From contig QDFX01000002.1 of NCBI GenBank assembly GCA_003347645.1, forward strand, positions 62,001-126,000: DNA of 64,000 nucleotides, written 5' to 3'. The notes beneath the pieces were generated by a model. It did not search any database. It was not told where the DNA came from and saw nothing but the letters and a program-made list of their open reading frames with translations. Shown piece by piece: positions 1-10,530 of this stretch. The translations under genes were made by a program, and so were the position numbers. This stretch comes from Rhizobiaceae bacterium CPCC 101076 (GTDB lineage Bacteria > Pseudomonadota > Alphaproteobacteria > Rhizobiales > Methylopilaceae). Every line of letters starts with the position of its first letter. Within the stretch, counting starts at the first letter, position 1.

Positions 1-1
1 C

Positions 2-2437
<2,436 letters not shown>

Positions 2438-2597
2438 CGAAAAGAACTGGCCACTTCGGCTATGAATTGTTTCCCGTAAACCACACTTCGCGGAAAGCTG
2501 CGCCTCGGGCGCCCTCGTAGTCTAGACCTCCGATACTCGGTCGATTTATCTCGACCATGCCTTCACGTGCGGTGAATGGAATCGGGGCTCAGTGTAC

Positions 2598-3083
2598 ATG
2601 ACGGTCATCAACCGCCCGGACTGGCGGGGATTTCTGGCAGGAGCAGCGTTGCCGCTGCTCGGCGCAATGTTCCTCTATACTGCTATGCTTGCGACGGGCG
2701 TCGGGCTGAAGAGCCCTGCCTTCTATCATCTGCCCTTCGAGCCGACCGGTCGGCTTTCCGCCGCGATCTGGATCGCGCTCTTCGGTTTCTACGGCATCAC
2801 CCGCTGGGCGGCGCTGCGCCACGGCGAGCGTGCCAGGACCGCGATCCATCTCGTCGAGGCGCTGATGGCCTGGGCGGTGATCTACACCTTCATCGCCGGT
2901 ACGCTGTCCGACTTCTGGTTCGACGTGCTCAACGTCGCCTCGCTCTGCTTCGGCATCTTCGTCGCCTTCCGGCTGGTCCGGCTGTCGCGCTTCGTCGCCG
3001 CCTGGCTGTTCCCGACCTTCCTCTGGAAAGTCTTCGCCGTTGCGATCAGCCTCGGACCGGTCGTCGGAATCAGCTTCTTCTGA
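2598..3083 (+). CDS. Small integral membrane protein, unknown function
   Basis: About 161 residues with five hydrophobic stretches: near 9-30, 52-72, 84-104, 110-128 and 132-158 of the reading. There is no signal peptide cleavage pattern and no recognisable enzyme motif. I chose the ATG at 2598; a GTG two codons upstream (2592) is equally possible, and a GGGG tract lies 4-10 nt ahead of the two starts. It sits 16 nt ahead of the flavoprotein gene on the same strand and may be cotranscribed with it. I do not recognise the family; third codon positions are GC-rich, as in real genes of this window. Confidence 0.75.
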   Translation: MTVINRPDWRGFLAGAALPLLGAMFLYTAMLATGVGLKSPAFYHLPFEPTGRLSAAIWIALFGFYGITRWAALRHGERARTAIHLVEALMAWAVIYTFIAGTLSDFWFDVLNVASLCFGIFVAFRLVRLSRFVAAWLFPTFLWKVFAVAISLGPVVGISFF

Positions 3084-3098
3084 GCTAACATTCGTCGA

Positions 3099-4304
3099 AT
3101 GATGGATGTAGCGATCATCGGCGCCGGTCCCGCAGGCCTGATCGCTTCCGAACGGCTCGCGCAGGCGGGTCGCACCGTCGCGATCTACGACCGCATGCCG
3201 AGCCCGGCCCGCAAATTCCTGATAGCCGGCCGAGGTGGCCTCAACCTCACCCATTCCGAACCACTCGACCGGTTCCTCGACCGCTATGGTTCCTCGCGGC
3301 AGCGCCTCGGACCGGTAATCCGCGCCTTCACGCCAGACAATCTCCGTGCCTGGGCAGCCGATCTCGGCGAACCGACCTTCGTCGGGTCGAGCGGCCGCGT
3401 ATTTCCCAAGAGCTTCAAGGCCTCGCCACTGCTGCGCGTCTGGCTCCGCCGGCTCGCGGCGCTCGGCGTGACGCTCCATTCGCGCCATTCCTGGACCGGA
3501 TGGTCGAGCAATGGCGGCCTCACCTTTCGGACACCAGATGGGCAGGTATCTACCCAACCTCGTGCGACGCTGCTCGCACTCGGCGGCGCGAGTTGGCCGA
3601 AGCTCGGTTCGGACGGAGGTTGGGCCGGGCTACTGACAGCGAAAGGAGTCGAGATCACTCCATTCGCTCCCTCGAACAGCGGCGTCCGCGTCGCGTGGTC
3701 GGAGCAATTCGTCTCGCGCTTCGCGGGAGAACCAGTGAAGCGCGTCTCACTAACCCTCGGCGACATGTCGGTGACAGGCGAGATGATGGTGACCGATCGC
3801 GGCCTCGAAGGAGGCGCGATCTACGCCCTCTCCCCCCCAATCCGGTCCGCTCTCGCCGCAGGCGAAGCCGTCCTGACCGTCGATCTGAAACCCGATCTTG
3901 CCGAGGCCGAGATCGCGAGCCGCCTCGACCTCCCTCGCCGGGGAGAGACGGCCAGCAATTTCCTTCGCAAGAAGATCGCTCTCTCGCCTGTCCAGATCGG
4001 TCTACTGCGAGAGAGTGCCGGCCGCGATCTGCCTTCCAATCCAAAAGCCCTCGCCCGATTGATCAAGGCCGCTCCCCTGAAGCTCGACGGCGTTCAGGGC
4101 CTGGAGCGGGCGATCTCAACGGCCGGCGGCGTTGCGTGGGACGCCATGGACGGGAATTTCATGCTCCATGCTCTGCCCGGTACCTTCGTTGCCGGAGAGA
4201 TGATCGACTGGGACGCCCCGACCGGCGGGTACCTGCTCCAGGCTTCGTTCAGTACCGGCGTTGCGGCGGCAAACGGCATCACCAATTGGTTGGCCGCCGG
4301 ATAA
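3099..4304 (+). CDS. NAD(P)/FAD-dependent oxidoreductase, HI0933/BaiN-like (TIGR03862 type)
   Basis: A 401-residue flavoprotein. The N-terminus has the FAD-binding Rossmann motif GAGPAGLIASERLA (near residues 8-21), followed by KFLIAGRGGLNLTHS, which marks the HI0933-like aminoacetone-oxidase/BaiN family. A C-terminal segment with FVAGEMIDWDAPTGGYLLQ is the usual family ending where FAD is contacted. Substrate is unknown; members have been linked to flavin-dependent reduction, but I cannot assign a reaction. Two adjacent ATG codons (3099 and 3102) offer nearly identical starts. Confidence 0.9.
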   Translation: MMDVAIIGAGPAGLIASERLAQAGRTVAIYDRMPSPARKFLIAGRGGLNLTHSEPLDRFLDRYGSSRQRLGPVIRAFTPDNLRAWAADLGEPTFVGSSGRVFPKSFKASPLLRVWLRRLAALGVTLHSRHSWTGWSSNGGLTFRTPDGQVSTQPRATLLALGGASWPKLGSDGGWAGLLTAKGVEITPFAPSNSGVRVAWSEQFVSRFAGEPVKRVSLTLGDMSVTGEMMVTDRGLEGGAIYALSPPIRSALAAGEAVLTVDLKPDLAEAEIASRLDLPRRGETASNFLRKKIALSPVQIGLLRESAGRDLPSNPKALARLIKAAPLKLDGVQGLERAISTAGGVAWDAMDGNFMLHALPGTFVAGEMIDWDAPTGGYLLQASFSTGVAAANGITNWLAAG

Positions 4305-4481
4305 GGACACGGTCGACACGCGGAGTGCACAAGAGTGCACACGAACGGTACCGGTTGAGACGGTTCGGGAGCGGCGCAATTCTGTAGAATCGTGCAATCG
4401 GGAGCGAGGAGCGGTCTACCGCCCTGTTTGAACCCTTTGGCATCTTGTGGCGACCAAATCAGAGATCGCGAGCAAGACGCC

Positions 4482-4568
4482 ATGGACATCGAAAAACTCT
4501 ACCTCCGCACCGTTCTCAGCCTGGGCTTCGTCAGCCTTGTAGTCGGCGCCGCGGCCACCCAATTCTGA
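4482..4568 (+). CDS. Possible 28-residue hydrophobic peptide
   Basis: An ATG-initiated frame of 28 codons reading MDIEKLYLRTVLSLGFVSLV and then VGAAATQF, with a charged N-terminus and one hydrophobic helix-length stretch. It lies in a 540-nt space otherwise without genes. No strong Shine-Dalgarno is visible ahead of it. It is below usual gene-calling length and could be chance; the main support is its shape and the presence of a second such frame just downstream. Confidence 0.35.
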   Translation: MDIEKLYLRTVLSLGFVSLVVGAAATQF

Positions 4569-4593
4569 GGGCCGGATAAACCATTGTGTATGT

Positions 4594-4620
4594 CCGGTGA
4601 CTGAAACTTTGTTTCACCGG
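4594..4620. other. Inverted repeat / hairpin between two mini-ORFs
   Basis: CCGGTGA at 4594-4600 is matched by TCACCGG at 4614-4620; a nested GAAAC/GTTTC pairing is also possible. No T-run follows, so it is not a clear intrinsic terminator. It may be a structure in a transcript covering the two small hydrophobic frames. Confidence 0.4.
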
Positions 4621-4699
4621 CCGGCGTTGTCACGACATCAGCCGGAAATGCCCGGCCGTTAGATAAGTCCTCATTCTCTTAAGCGTATCGGGTGCCGCC

Positions 4700-4792
4700 A
4701 TGACTGACAGCTCGGACGAATTCGCGCTCTTCGCCTTTGTGGCCTGCGTTCTCGCCGGCGGCGCTTTCGCGTTCCTGCATTACGCTGTCTGA
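4700..4792 (+). CDS. Possible 30-residue hydrophobic peptide
   Basis: An ATG frame of 30 codons, beginning MTDSSDEFALFAFVACVLAG and ending GAFAFLHYAV. The first seven residues are acidic and polar and the rest is one transmembrane-length segment. It ends 55 nt before trmFO on the same strand. A product of this kind resembles the single-helix accessory peptides of membrane complexes, but no family can be named. Confidence is limited by its size and a weak ribosome-binding site. Confidence 0.4.
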   Translation: MTDSSDEFALFAFVACVLAGGAFAFLHYAV

Positions 4793-4847
4793 ACGCGCGA
4801 GCGGTATCATCATTGAAGTGACTGGACGCCTGGCTTAAGCCTGCGCC

Positions 4848-6254
4848 ATGACACCCGTTCATGTGATCGGCGGCGGCCTCGCCGGCTCCGAAGCCGCTTG
4901 GCAGATCGCCGAGGCCGGCGTTCCCGTCGTTCTGCACGAAATGCGTCCGGTGCGCGGCACCGACGCCCACAAGACCGACGGCCTCGCCGAATTGGTCTGC
5001 TCGAACTCGTTTCGCTCCGACGACAGCGATGCCAATGCGGTCGGCCTACTCCATTGGGAAATGCGCCGTCTCGGTTCGTTGATCATACGCTCCGCCGACT
5101 GCCATCAGGTTCCGGCAGGAGGCGCGCTTGCGGTCGATCGCGACGGCTTTTCGGAGGCGGTAACCATAGCACTCGAAGCCCATCCCCTGATTACCATCGA
5201 TCGCAAGGAAATCGCGGGCCTTCCTCCCACCGATTGGGACAATGTCATCGTCGCCACCGGCCCGCTGACGTCACCCGCTCTGGCCGAAGCAATCCGCGAG
5301 AAGACCGGCCGCGACGCGCTCGCTTTCTTCGACGCCATCGCTCCGATCGTGCATTTCGACTCGATTGACATGGACATCTGCTGGTTCCAGTCACGCTACG
5401 ACAAGGTCGGGCCGGGCGGCACCGGCGCCGACTACATCAACTGTCCGATGGATAAGGACCAGTACGAGGCCTTCGTCCGCGCGCTGGTTGAAGGCGACAA
5501 GGTCGACTTCAAGGACTGGGAAGCGAACACGCCCTATTTCGATGGCTGCCTGCCAATCGAGGTCATGGCCGAGCGCGGTCCGGAAACCTTGCGCCATGGT
5601 CCAATGAAGCCCGTCGGCCTGACCAATCCGCACAATCGGGAGGTGAAGCCCTACGCGATCGTGCAACTCCGGCAGGACAACGCGCTCGGCACCCTGTTCA
5701 ACATGGTCGGCTTCCAGACCAAGCTACGCCACGGCGCCCAGGCTGAGACCTTCCGCATGATCCCCGGCCTAGAGAAAGCGGAGTTCGCGCGTCTCGGCGG
5801 CCTGCATCGCAACACCTTCCTCGACAGCCCGCGTCTGCTCGACGGCACGCTCTGCCTGAAAGCCGAGCCGCGCCTGCGCTTCGCCGGCCAGATCACCGGT
5901 TGCGAGGGGTACGTCGAAAGCGCATCCGTCGGCTTGATGGCCGGCCGTTTCGCGGCCGCCGAACGGCTCGGCCATGCGATCGAACTGCCGCCTGTGACGA
6001 CAGCCTTCGGCGCACTGCTCGGCCATATCACCGGCGGCCATATCTCGGTCGAGGACGAGAACACTAAGCGCAGCTTTCAGCCGATGAACGTCAATTTCGG
6101 CCTGTTCCCGCCGATTGAGGGTCCTATCCGCGGACCGGAAGGGGAGCGCGTGCGCGGAGCGGCCAAATCGGCCGCCAAGAAGCGTATAATCACGTCGCGG
6201 GCGAAGGCCGACCTGGAAACCTGGCTCGGCGGGGCCCGTCAAAGCGCCGCCTGA
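4848..6254 (+). CDS. trmFO: TrmFO, folate-dependent tRNA (uracil-54-C5)-methyltransferase
   Basis: Forms ribothymidine at position 54 of the tRNA T-loop, using methylenetetrahydrofolate and FADH2. The 468-residue length is right for the family. The FAD motif [15 protein letters not shown] is at the N-terminus, followed by the diagnostic [12 protein letters not shown] with its conserved Cys, and later [17 protein letters not shown] and [17 protein letters not shown]. This enzyme is found in most alphaproteobacteria in place of the SAM-dependent TrmA. The gene stands alone; its stop is immediately followed by an ABC ATPase relic. Confidence 0.97.
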   Translation: MTPVHVIGGGLAGSEAAWQIAEAGVPVVLHEMRPVRGTDAHKTDGLAELVCSNSFRSDDSDANAVGLLHWEMRRLGSLIIRSADCHQVPAGGALAVDRDGFSEAVTIALEAHPLITIDRKEIAGLPPTDWDNVIVATGPLTSPALAEAIREKTGRDALAFFDAIAPIVHFDSIDMDICWFQSRYDKVGPGGTGADYINCPMDKDQYEAFVRALVEGDKVDFKDWEANTPYFDGCLPIEVMAERGPETLRHGPMKPVGLTNPHNREVKPYAIVQLRQDNALGTLFNMVGFQTKLRHGAQAETFRMIPGLEKAEFARLGGLHRNTFLDSPRLLDGTLCLKAEPRLRFAGQITGCEGYVESASVGLMAGRFAAAERLGHAIELPPVTTAFGALLGHITGGHISVEDENTKRSFQPMNVNFGLFPPIEGPIRGPEGERVRGAAKSAAKKRIITSRAKADLETWLGGARQSAA

Positions 6255-6262
6255 CACACACG

Positions 6263-6355
6263 CCTCTCCTCGGCTACATGTTCCAGCAGCACGGCCTGCT
6301 GCCGTGAAGGATCATCACTGCCAACGTCGAACTGGGTTTGGAGATTCAGGGCCTC
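6263..6355 (+). pseudogene. ABC-transporter ATPase relic, Q-loop segment
   Basis: On the plus strand this reads LLGYMFQQHGLLP, stop, then RIITANVELGLEIQGL. That is the Q-loop region of a TauB/SsuB/NrtD-type importer ATPase, where the family has FQ...LLPWxTVxxNVxLGL; the conserved Trp is a TGA stop at 6305-6307. The Walker A part is absent (trmFO ends 8 nt before). Homology stops abruptly near 6354, where the match switches to the other strand. It is clearly non-functional. Confidence 0.75.
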
Positions 6356-6530
6356 ACGAACAGGACGGTCTTGCGATGGTCGTTCCAGAACCGTGCGAAC
6401 AGCTCCTGCGTGTAGATCTCGGTCTGGGCACTCAGTGCACCGAACGGCGTCCATCAGGATGACGTCTGGATCCGAGATCAATGTGCGTGCAAGTGCCGCG
6501 TGCACTGCGGTCGGCACCGGGCGTCTGGAA
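6354..6530 (-). pseudogene. ABC-transporter ATPase relic, inverted Walker B segment
   Basis: On the minus strand this reads LARTLISDPDVILMD and then, after a frameshift near 6449, PFGALSAQTEIYTQELFARF and WNDHRKTVLFV. This is the Walker B/D-loop region of the same importer-ATPase type as the adjacent plus-strand relic. The shift is explained by loss of two bases of the Glu codon in the LMDEPFGAL motif, so the catalytic Glu is gone. The signature LSGGMRQR is not recoverable. The VLFV end abuts the plus-strand relic tail to tail, as expected from inversion of one part of a single ancestral gene. Confidence 0.75.
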
Positions 6531-6684
6531 CGAGTTCGATCTGATGAGCCCAAGACCACTCAACGGGTCATCCTTGCCGATAGTGGCTGGCTGAAGCTCG
6601 ATGGCGAGCACATATTCATCCAAGGCGGAACCATTCCTGCCGAAGCGCGACGCGTGCGTAGCGTCGACAAAGGAATGAGGATCA

Positions 6685-6876
6685 ATGACCGACACCGCGA
6701 CTCTGCTCGAGCTCGATAAGCGCATCGCCGCGATTCGAGACAACATCTCCCTGCTCACTGAACAGGCGACGGCCTTGTCAGGAGCCGGAGACGAAGCCCG
6801 TATCGCCGACAGGATCGCCGAACAGGAAGAGCGACTGAGCGAACTGTTGAAGGAGCGAGACGCACTGACAAAATAG
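6685..6876 (+). CDS. Small coiled-coil protein, unknown
   Basis: 63 residues with heptad-like spacing of Leu/Ile/Ala, as in ELDKRIAAIRDNISLLTEQA and later AEQEERLSELLKERDALTK. It is strongly charged and predicted fully helical. A good Shine-Dalgarno (AAGGAATGAGG) precedes the ATG. No family recognised; it may be a small scaffold or adaptor protein. It follows the decayed ABC relic and precedes lexA on the same strand. Confidence 0.7.
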   Translation: MTDTATLLELDKRIAAIRDNISLLTEQATALSGAGDEARIADRIAEQEERLSELLKERDALTK

Positions 6877-7157
6877 GCCTCTGGAGGCGTCGCAGATCAT
6901 CGTCGATCCACGAGAGCCGCAGTGACCCCCCACGCTGATCGCCGTGTCTGGTCGACCGCCGCGATGCGACGGCGAAGTTCGTTGACGTCGGGTGATCGGC
7001 GGCCTGGCTGAACACCCTCGCGATGACACGCCTTCGTCCCGTCATCCGCAACCCGCGTTTGCCGCAAGGGCGCTCGATCGCTTCGACTTTACGCTGCATG
7101 TTTTTGCGTCGCTGCTAAAACATCCCGGGGCCCGTCAACCGGACGTTAACCGTTGCG
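6877..7157. other. Intergenic stretch, nothing recognisable
   Basis: About 280 nt between the coiled-coil gene and the lexA operator. Open frames exist on both strands but have no recognisable sequence or start signal. Given the pseudogene just upstream, this may be further decayed DNA. Confidence 0.5.
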
Positions 7158-7172
7158 GAACACATAAGGAAC
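7158..7172 (+). promoter_or_regulatory. LexA (SOS) box upstream of lexA
   Basis: GAAC at 7158-7161 and GAAC at 7169-7172 are separated by exactly seven bases (ACATAAG). The direct repeat GAAC-N7-GAAC (or GTTC-N7-GTTC) is the established LexA operator of alphaproteobacteria. Its position 57 nt ahead of the lexA start fits autoregulation. Confidence 0.85.
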
Positions 7173-7184
7173 GAGTAGTTTCTT

Positions 7185-7199
7185 GTTCCTGATTTGTTT
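7185..7199 (+). promoter_or_regulatory. Second, imperfect LexA box
   Basis: GTTC at 7185-7188, seven bases, then GTTT at 7196-7199: one mismatch from GTTC-N7-GTTC. It lies 12 nt downstream of the perfect box and 30 nt before the lexA start, so it could add cooperative repression. One mismatch makes chance possible. Confidence 0.4.
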
Positions 7200-7229
7200 C
7201 GGCGATTCCTGCCGATCGCGAGGCCGATA

Positions 7230-7943
7230 ATGTTGACGCGTAAGCAGCATGAGCTCCTCCGCTACATTCACGAACGGCTGAAGGAATCCGGTGTCCCGCC
7301 ATCTTTCGACGAAATGAAGGAAGCGCTGAACCTCCGGTCGAAATCAGGCATCCATCGGCTCATCACGGCTTTGGAGGAGCGTGGCTTCATCCGCCGCCTG
7401 CCGAACCGTGCGCGCGCCCTCGAAGTGATCCGCCTTCCGGAGTCGGTCGCGCCGAACATGCGCCCTGCTCCGGGCAAATTCTCGCCCGGCGTCATTGAGG
7501 GCGGTCTCGGCAAACCGCGACCGCGTGCGGTCGAAACAGATGAGGAAGATACCTCATCCTCTCCGGTTTCAGTGCCCGTGATGGGCCGCATCGCCGCCGG
7601 CGTGCCGATCGAGGCCATCCAGACCCGCAGCCACACCGTGACTGTGCCGCCGGAAATGCTGTCCTCGGGCGAGCACTATGCGCTCGAAGTGCGCGGCGAC
7701 TCGATGATCGATGCCGGCATTCTCGAAGGCGATCTGGTCATCATCCGTAAATCCGATACGGCGAATACCGGCGACATCGTCATCGCGCTCGTTGACGGCG
7801 AGGAAGCGACCTTGAAGCGGCTGCGCAAGCGCGGCGCCTCTATCGCCCTCGAAGCGGCTAACCCGGCTTACGAAACCCGCATCTTCGGACCGGATCGCGT
7901 CAACGTTCAGGGCCGCCTCGTCGGCCTGATCCGCCGCTACTGA
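7230..7943 (+). CDS. lexA: LexA, SOS response repressor
   Basis: Represses DNA-damage genes and self-cleaves on activated RecA filaments. 237 residues from ATG 7230, which gives the canonical N-terminus [13 protein letters not shown]; an upstream start at 7194 would add residues not found in LexA. The winged helix covers residues 1-65. The Ala-Gly cleavage site is A123-G124 (GRIAAGVP), with catalytic Ser158 (RGDSMIDAG) and Lys196 (EEATLKRL). The linker is long, as in alphaproteobacterial LexA. The gene has its own SOS box upstream. Its stop overlaps the stop of the convergent BrkB gene by seven bases. Confidence 0.97.
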   Translation: MLTRKQHELLRYIHERLKESGVPPSFDEMKEALNLRSKSGIHRLITALEERGFIRRLPNRARALEVIRLPESVAPNMRPAPGKFSPGVIEGGLGKPRPRAVETDEEDTSSSPVSVPVMGRIAAGVPIEAIQTRSHTVTVPPEMLSSGEHYALEVRGDSMIDAGILEGDLVIIRKSDTANTGDIVIALVDGEEATLKRLRKRGASIALEAANPAYETRIFGPDRVNVQGRLVGLIRRY

Positions 7944-9058
7944 TCAGGCCCCTCGCCGATCGTATCCGCCATGATCGCGCCTCGCTGCCCTATCGGGCGC
8001 GGTGCGCCGGTCGTGCTGTCCGTCACGGTCTGGTGCTCCGTTTCGGCGCTGATCTCGGCGCCCGTTAGGACGATCGCCGTCGATATCCAGATCCAGGTCA
8101 TGAAGCCGATCGCCGCCCCTAGGGAGCCGTAGGTTCTATCGTAAGAACCGAAGTTCGCTACATACCAGGAAAATAGCAGGGACGCTGCGATCCAGAGCAT
8201 CGACGCCGTGATGCTGCCGACCGTCAGCCAGCGCCATTTCGCATCGGACCGGCTTGGTCCGTATCGGTAAAGAACCGAAAGCGCGAATGTCGCGATCAAC
8301 AGCATCACCGGCCAGCGTAGCGCTGCGAATAGAGCCTGGGTCGCGTTCTGAAGGCCTAGATATTCCAGCGCGATCGGCACGACCGCAATGGACGTCACAC
8401 CGAGCACCAGAAACAGGATCGCACCGAGGGTGAAGCTTAGTGACAAGGCGTTCAGAGCGAAGAAACCTCGTTTCTCGGTTTCGTCATAAATAACGTTCAG
8501 AGCATCAAATATTGCCTTCATGCCTGCATTGGCGCTCCAGAGCGCGGCCGCGAGGCTGATCGCGAAGGCAAAACCGAGTTTGCCCTCCCCCTGTGATGTC
8601 AGCCGCGCCAGTTGATCGCCAATGATGGAGATGCCACCAGCCGGTATGATCCCGGACATCGCATTCACATGCTCGGCAAGTGTCGCGCGATCTGCCACTA
8701 GTCCGTAGACCGAGACGAAGGCGGCGATCGCCGGGAAGATGGCCAACAGTGCATAGAACGTCACGCCGGCAGCGACGGCGAGCAGGCGATCGTTAGACAT
8801 CTCGGCGAAGATCCGCTTGGCGATATCCCACCAGCCGCGAGCGGGAATTTCGACCGGCGAATGCGCCTGACGCCCGTGGGGGTCATCGGACGGATTCATC
8901 TCGCCGCCGGATGTTGCCTGCACCCGATCCCGGTGTCGCCGCCCGGCCCGGTTCTCCCAAACGCCGAGCCCGATCAAAGTCGCACCGACGCCTATGGCCA
9001 AGGCCCTCGCCAAAGTCCGGCCAGATGTCGTTCTGTGTTCGGCAGTCGAGTCTGCCAT
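7937..9058 (-). CDS. YihY/BrkB-family inner-membrane protein
   Basis: 373 residues from the ATG at 9058. A longer frame exists upstream, but its Arg-rich reading looks like an antisense shadow and overlaps the next gene. There is a short N-terminal hydrophobic segment ([18 protein letters not shown]), a polar linker, then a core of about six membrane helices with the family hallmarks [49 protein letters not shown] and [18 protein letters not shown]. These proteins were once called ribonuclease BN; the true function is unsettled. It converges on lexA. Confidence 0.9.
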   Translation of the reverse strand: MADSTAEHRTTSGRTLARALAIGVGATLIGLGVWENRAGRRHRDRVQATSGGEMNPSDDPHGRQAHSPVEIPARGWWDIAKRIFAEMSNDRLLAVAAGVTFYALLAIFPAIAAFVSVYGLVADRATLAEHVNAMSGIIPAGGISIIGDQLARLTSQGEGKLGFAFAISLAAALWSANAGMKAIFDALNVIYDETEKRGFFALNALSLSFTLGAILFLVLGVTSIAVVPIALEYLGLQNATQALFAALRWPVMLLIATFALSVLYRYGPSRSDAKWRWLTVGSITASMLWIAASLLFSWYVANFGSYDRTYGSLGAAIGFMTWIWISTAIVLTGAEISAETEHQTVTDSTTGAPRPIGQRGAIMADTIGEGPDQ

Positions 9059-9114
9059 CCTGGTGTTCCAGCATTGAAGCCATCTGGAAACGCCCAACGT
9101 ACACTTTCGTTGCC

Positions 9115-9984
9115 TCAGCCACCTTCCAGGACGCGCTGGATGGCCTTTGCCGCGACGACCCCGTCCGCCATGGCGGTAACGACGCTCGGATGTGCTCGCC
9201 GGGTCATCTCGCCGATCGCATAGACCCCTGAAATGCTGGTCTCGCACGTTTCCGGATGGGTTTTCACATAGCCCTGCTCATCGAGCTCCGGTGAAAGCCC
9301 CGGAAGCGGCGTCGGCTCCCAACCGTACATGACGAGGATGAGGTCGTAGGGAGAACCGTCGACGGTCGCCTTGTCCTCGTCGACCTCGTATGGACCGATC
9401 CGCACACCCGCCTCTGGCACCCGCTCGCGAAAGAAGCGACCGGCGCGCGCGGGCGAGCGCGCATAGATGTGGACCGTGTCGGCACCACGCGACCGGACGA
9501 AATCGTAGTTCTCGAACGCATTGTCGCCGCTGCCGAGTATGGCGACTGTCTTGCCAGCAAAATCAGCATCATGGACATGCCGTCCCGGCCCAAAGAGCAG
9601 CTTCGGCGCGGACCCCAGCCCGCCGGAACGCGGCCGTACGCCGGTCGCGAGCACGACCAATCGTGACGTTTCAGTCCTCAGCTTTCCGGTATGCATCTCG
9701 AATGTCGTCGAGAAGCTCCTGCCGCCGGCTTCGACGTTGGTCACCCGGCAGCCGAGCATCAAGGGCACGCCGATGGCAGCGAGTGACAGTCCCATCTGCT
9801 CGGCAAGGTCCGGGCCGGTCACGCCCGGCTGGGTCGCGATCCAACCGTTGACGAAGGGGCTGTCGTTGAGAAGGCCGCCGACATTCGGTCGCGCATCGAC
9901 AACGGCGACGTCAAAACCCAATTTGGCCAACCACACCGCACAGGATGCGCCTGCGGGGCCCCCGCCAATGATCAGCGCATCCAT
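9115..9984 (-). CDS. Thioredoxin-reductase-like FAD/NAD(P) oxidoreductase without CxxC
   Basis: 289 residues. FAD motif GGGPAGASCAVWLAKLG at the N-terminus, a second nucleotide-binding GSGDNAFENY, and a C-terminal VYAIGEMTRRAHPSVVTAMA that binds the flavin. This is the low-molecular-weight thioredoxin reductase fold, but the CxxC disulphide motif is absent, so it is closer to ferredoxin/flavodoxin-NADP reductase-like or bacillithiol-reductase-like members. Substrate unknown. It lies 56 nt upstream of the BrkB gene on the same strand. Confidence 0.88.
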   Translation of the reverse strand: MDALIIGGGPAGASCAVWLAKLGFDVAVVDARPNVGGLLNDSPFVNGWIATQPGVTGPDLAEQMGLSLAAIGVPLMLGCRVTNVEAGGRSFSTTFEMHTGKLRTETSRLVVLATGVRPRSGGLGSAPKLLFGPGRHVHDADFAGKTVAILGSGDNAFENYDFVRSRGADTVHIYARSPARAGRFFRERVPEAGVRIGPYEVDEDKATVDGSPYDLILVMYGWEPTPLPGLSPELDEQGYVKTHPETCETSISGVYAIGEMTRRAHPSVVTAMADGVVAAKAIQRVLEGG

Positions 9985-10034
9985 CTGTGTCAGCCGCCCG
10001 TCCGCTTTGCCCGGACGAACGCTTGCTTGAAGCG

Positions 10035-10055
10035 CCTCGGCTTTTCAAGCCGAGG
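10035..10055. other. Hairpin downstream of the DUF2934 gene
   Basis: CCTCGGCTT and AAGCCGAGG form a perfect 9-bp stem around TTC. It lies just past the minus-strand DUF2934 stop. There is no T-run on either side, so termination is only possible, not shown. Confidence 0.4.
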
Positions 10056-10062
10056 TCGCATT

Positions 10063-10236
10063 TCACGCTGCTTTCTTCTTGGCCCTGGTCTTCTTCGGCT
10101 TGAAGCTCGTCAGCAATTCCAGATCGATCTGCCGCTCGGCCTCGAGCCAGTGGTCCCAGTCGGCGCCATGCGGAAAGCCCATGCTCTCCCAAAGCGCGTA
10201 AGCCCGCTCCTGGATTTTCGCATCACGGTTTAGCAT
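10063..10236 (-). CDS. DUF2934 family small protein
   Basis: 57 residues. The core RAYALWESMGFPHGADWDHW matches the DUF2934 pattern (ALWExxGxPxGxxxxHWxxAExE), and the tail is Lys-rich (KPKKTRAKKKAA). A good GAGGAG ribosome-binding site precedes ATG 10236. The function of this rhizobial family is unknown; the basic tail suggests nucleic-acid or membrane contact, which is inference. Confidence 0.85.
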   Translation of the reverse strand: MLNRDAKIQERAYALWESMGFPHGADWDHWLEAERQIDLELLTSFKPKKTRAKKKAA

Positions 10237-10399
10237 CGGAAGAATCTCCTCTTCGAAGCCCGCTGAGTGTCGACGCGGACACGATTCCCGTCAAAGCTGT
10301 ATCCGCACGAGATCGACGCTAGGAGCGATTGGTTAACGATGTGTTGCGTGAACACCGCAAAGCCGACGACAGAAGATCGAGATTTTGAGGAAGATGTCT

Positions 10400-10474
10400 T
10401 GGTGAGCCGGGAGGGGATCGAACCCTCGACCACATGATTAAAAGTCACGTGCTCTACCGCTGAGCTACCGGCCC
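10400..10474 (-). tRNA. tRNA-Lys (anticodon TTT)
   Basis: Full cloverleaf on the minus strand. Acceptor GGGCCGG/CCGGCTC with one G-T pair, D-arm GCTC...GAGC, anticodon stem CGTGA/TCATG with loop CTTTTAA (anticodon TTT), T-arm GAGGG TTCGATC CCCTC, discriminator A. The 3' CCA is encoded. Confidence 0.97.
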
Positions 10475-10530
10475 CCGCGACGCGGCGGAACCTATGGGGC
10501 TCAGCCCGTGGGGTCAAGAAGCGTAAGCAG

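Noticed and set aside
6432-6758. 108-codon minus-strand frame beside the ABC relic
   Set aside because: Part (LDEYVLAIELQPATIG) looks somewhat gene-like, but it overlaps the start of the well-supported coiled-coil gene and matches nothing I know; at best another decayed fragment.
6992-7192. 66-codon plus-strand frame before lexA
   Set aside because: Runs through the LexA operator and has no start signal or recognisable sequence.
7194-7229. Upstream alternative start for lexA
   Set aside because: Adds 12 residues absent from LexA proteins; ATG 7230 gives the canonical MLTRKQ start.
9059-9247. N-terminal extension of the BrkB frame
   Set aside because: Overlaps the 3' end of the flavin oxidoreductase gene and reads as Arg-rich shadow sequence.
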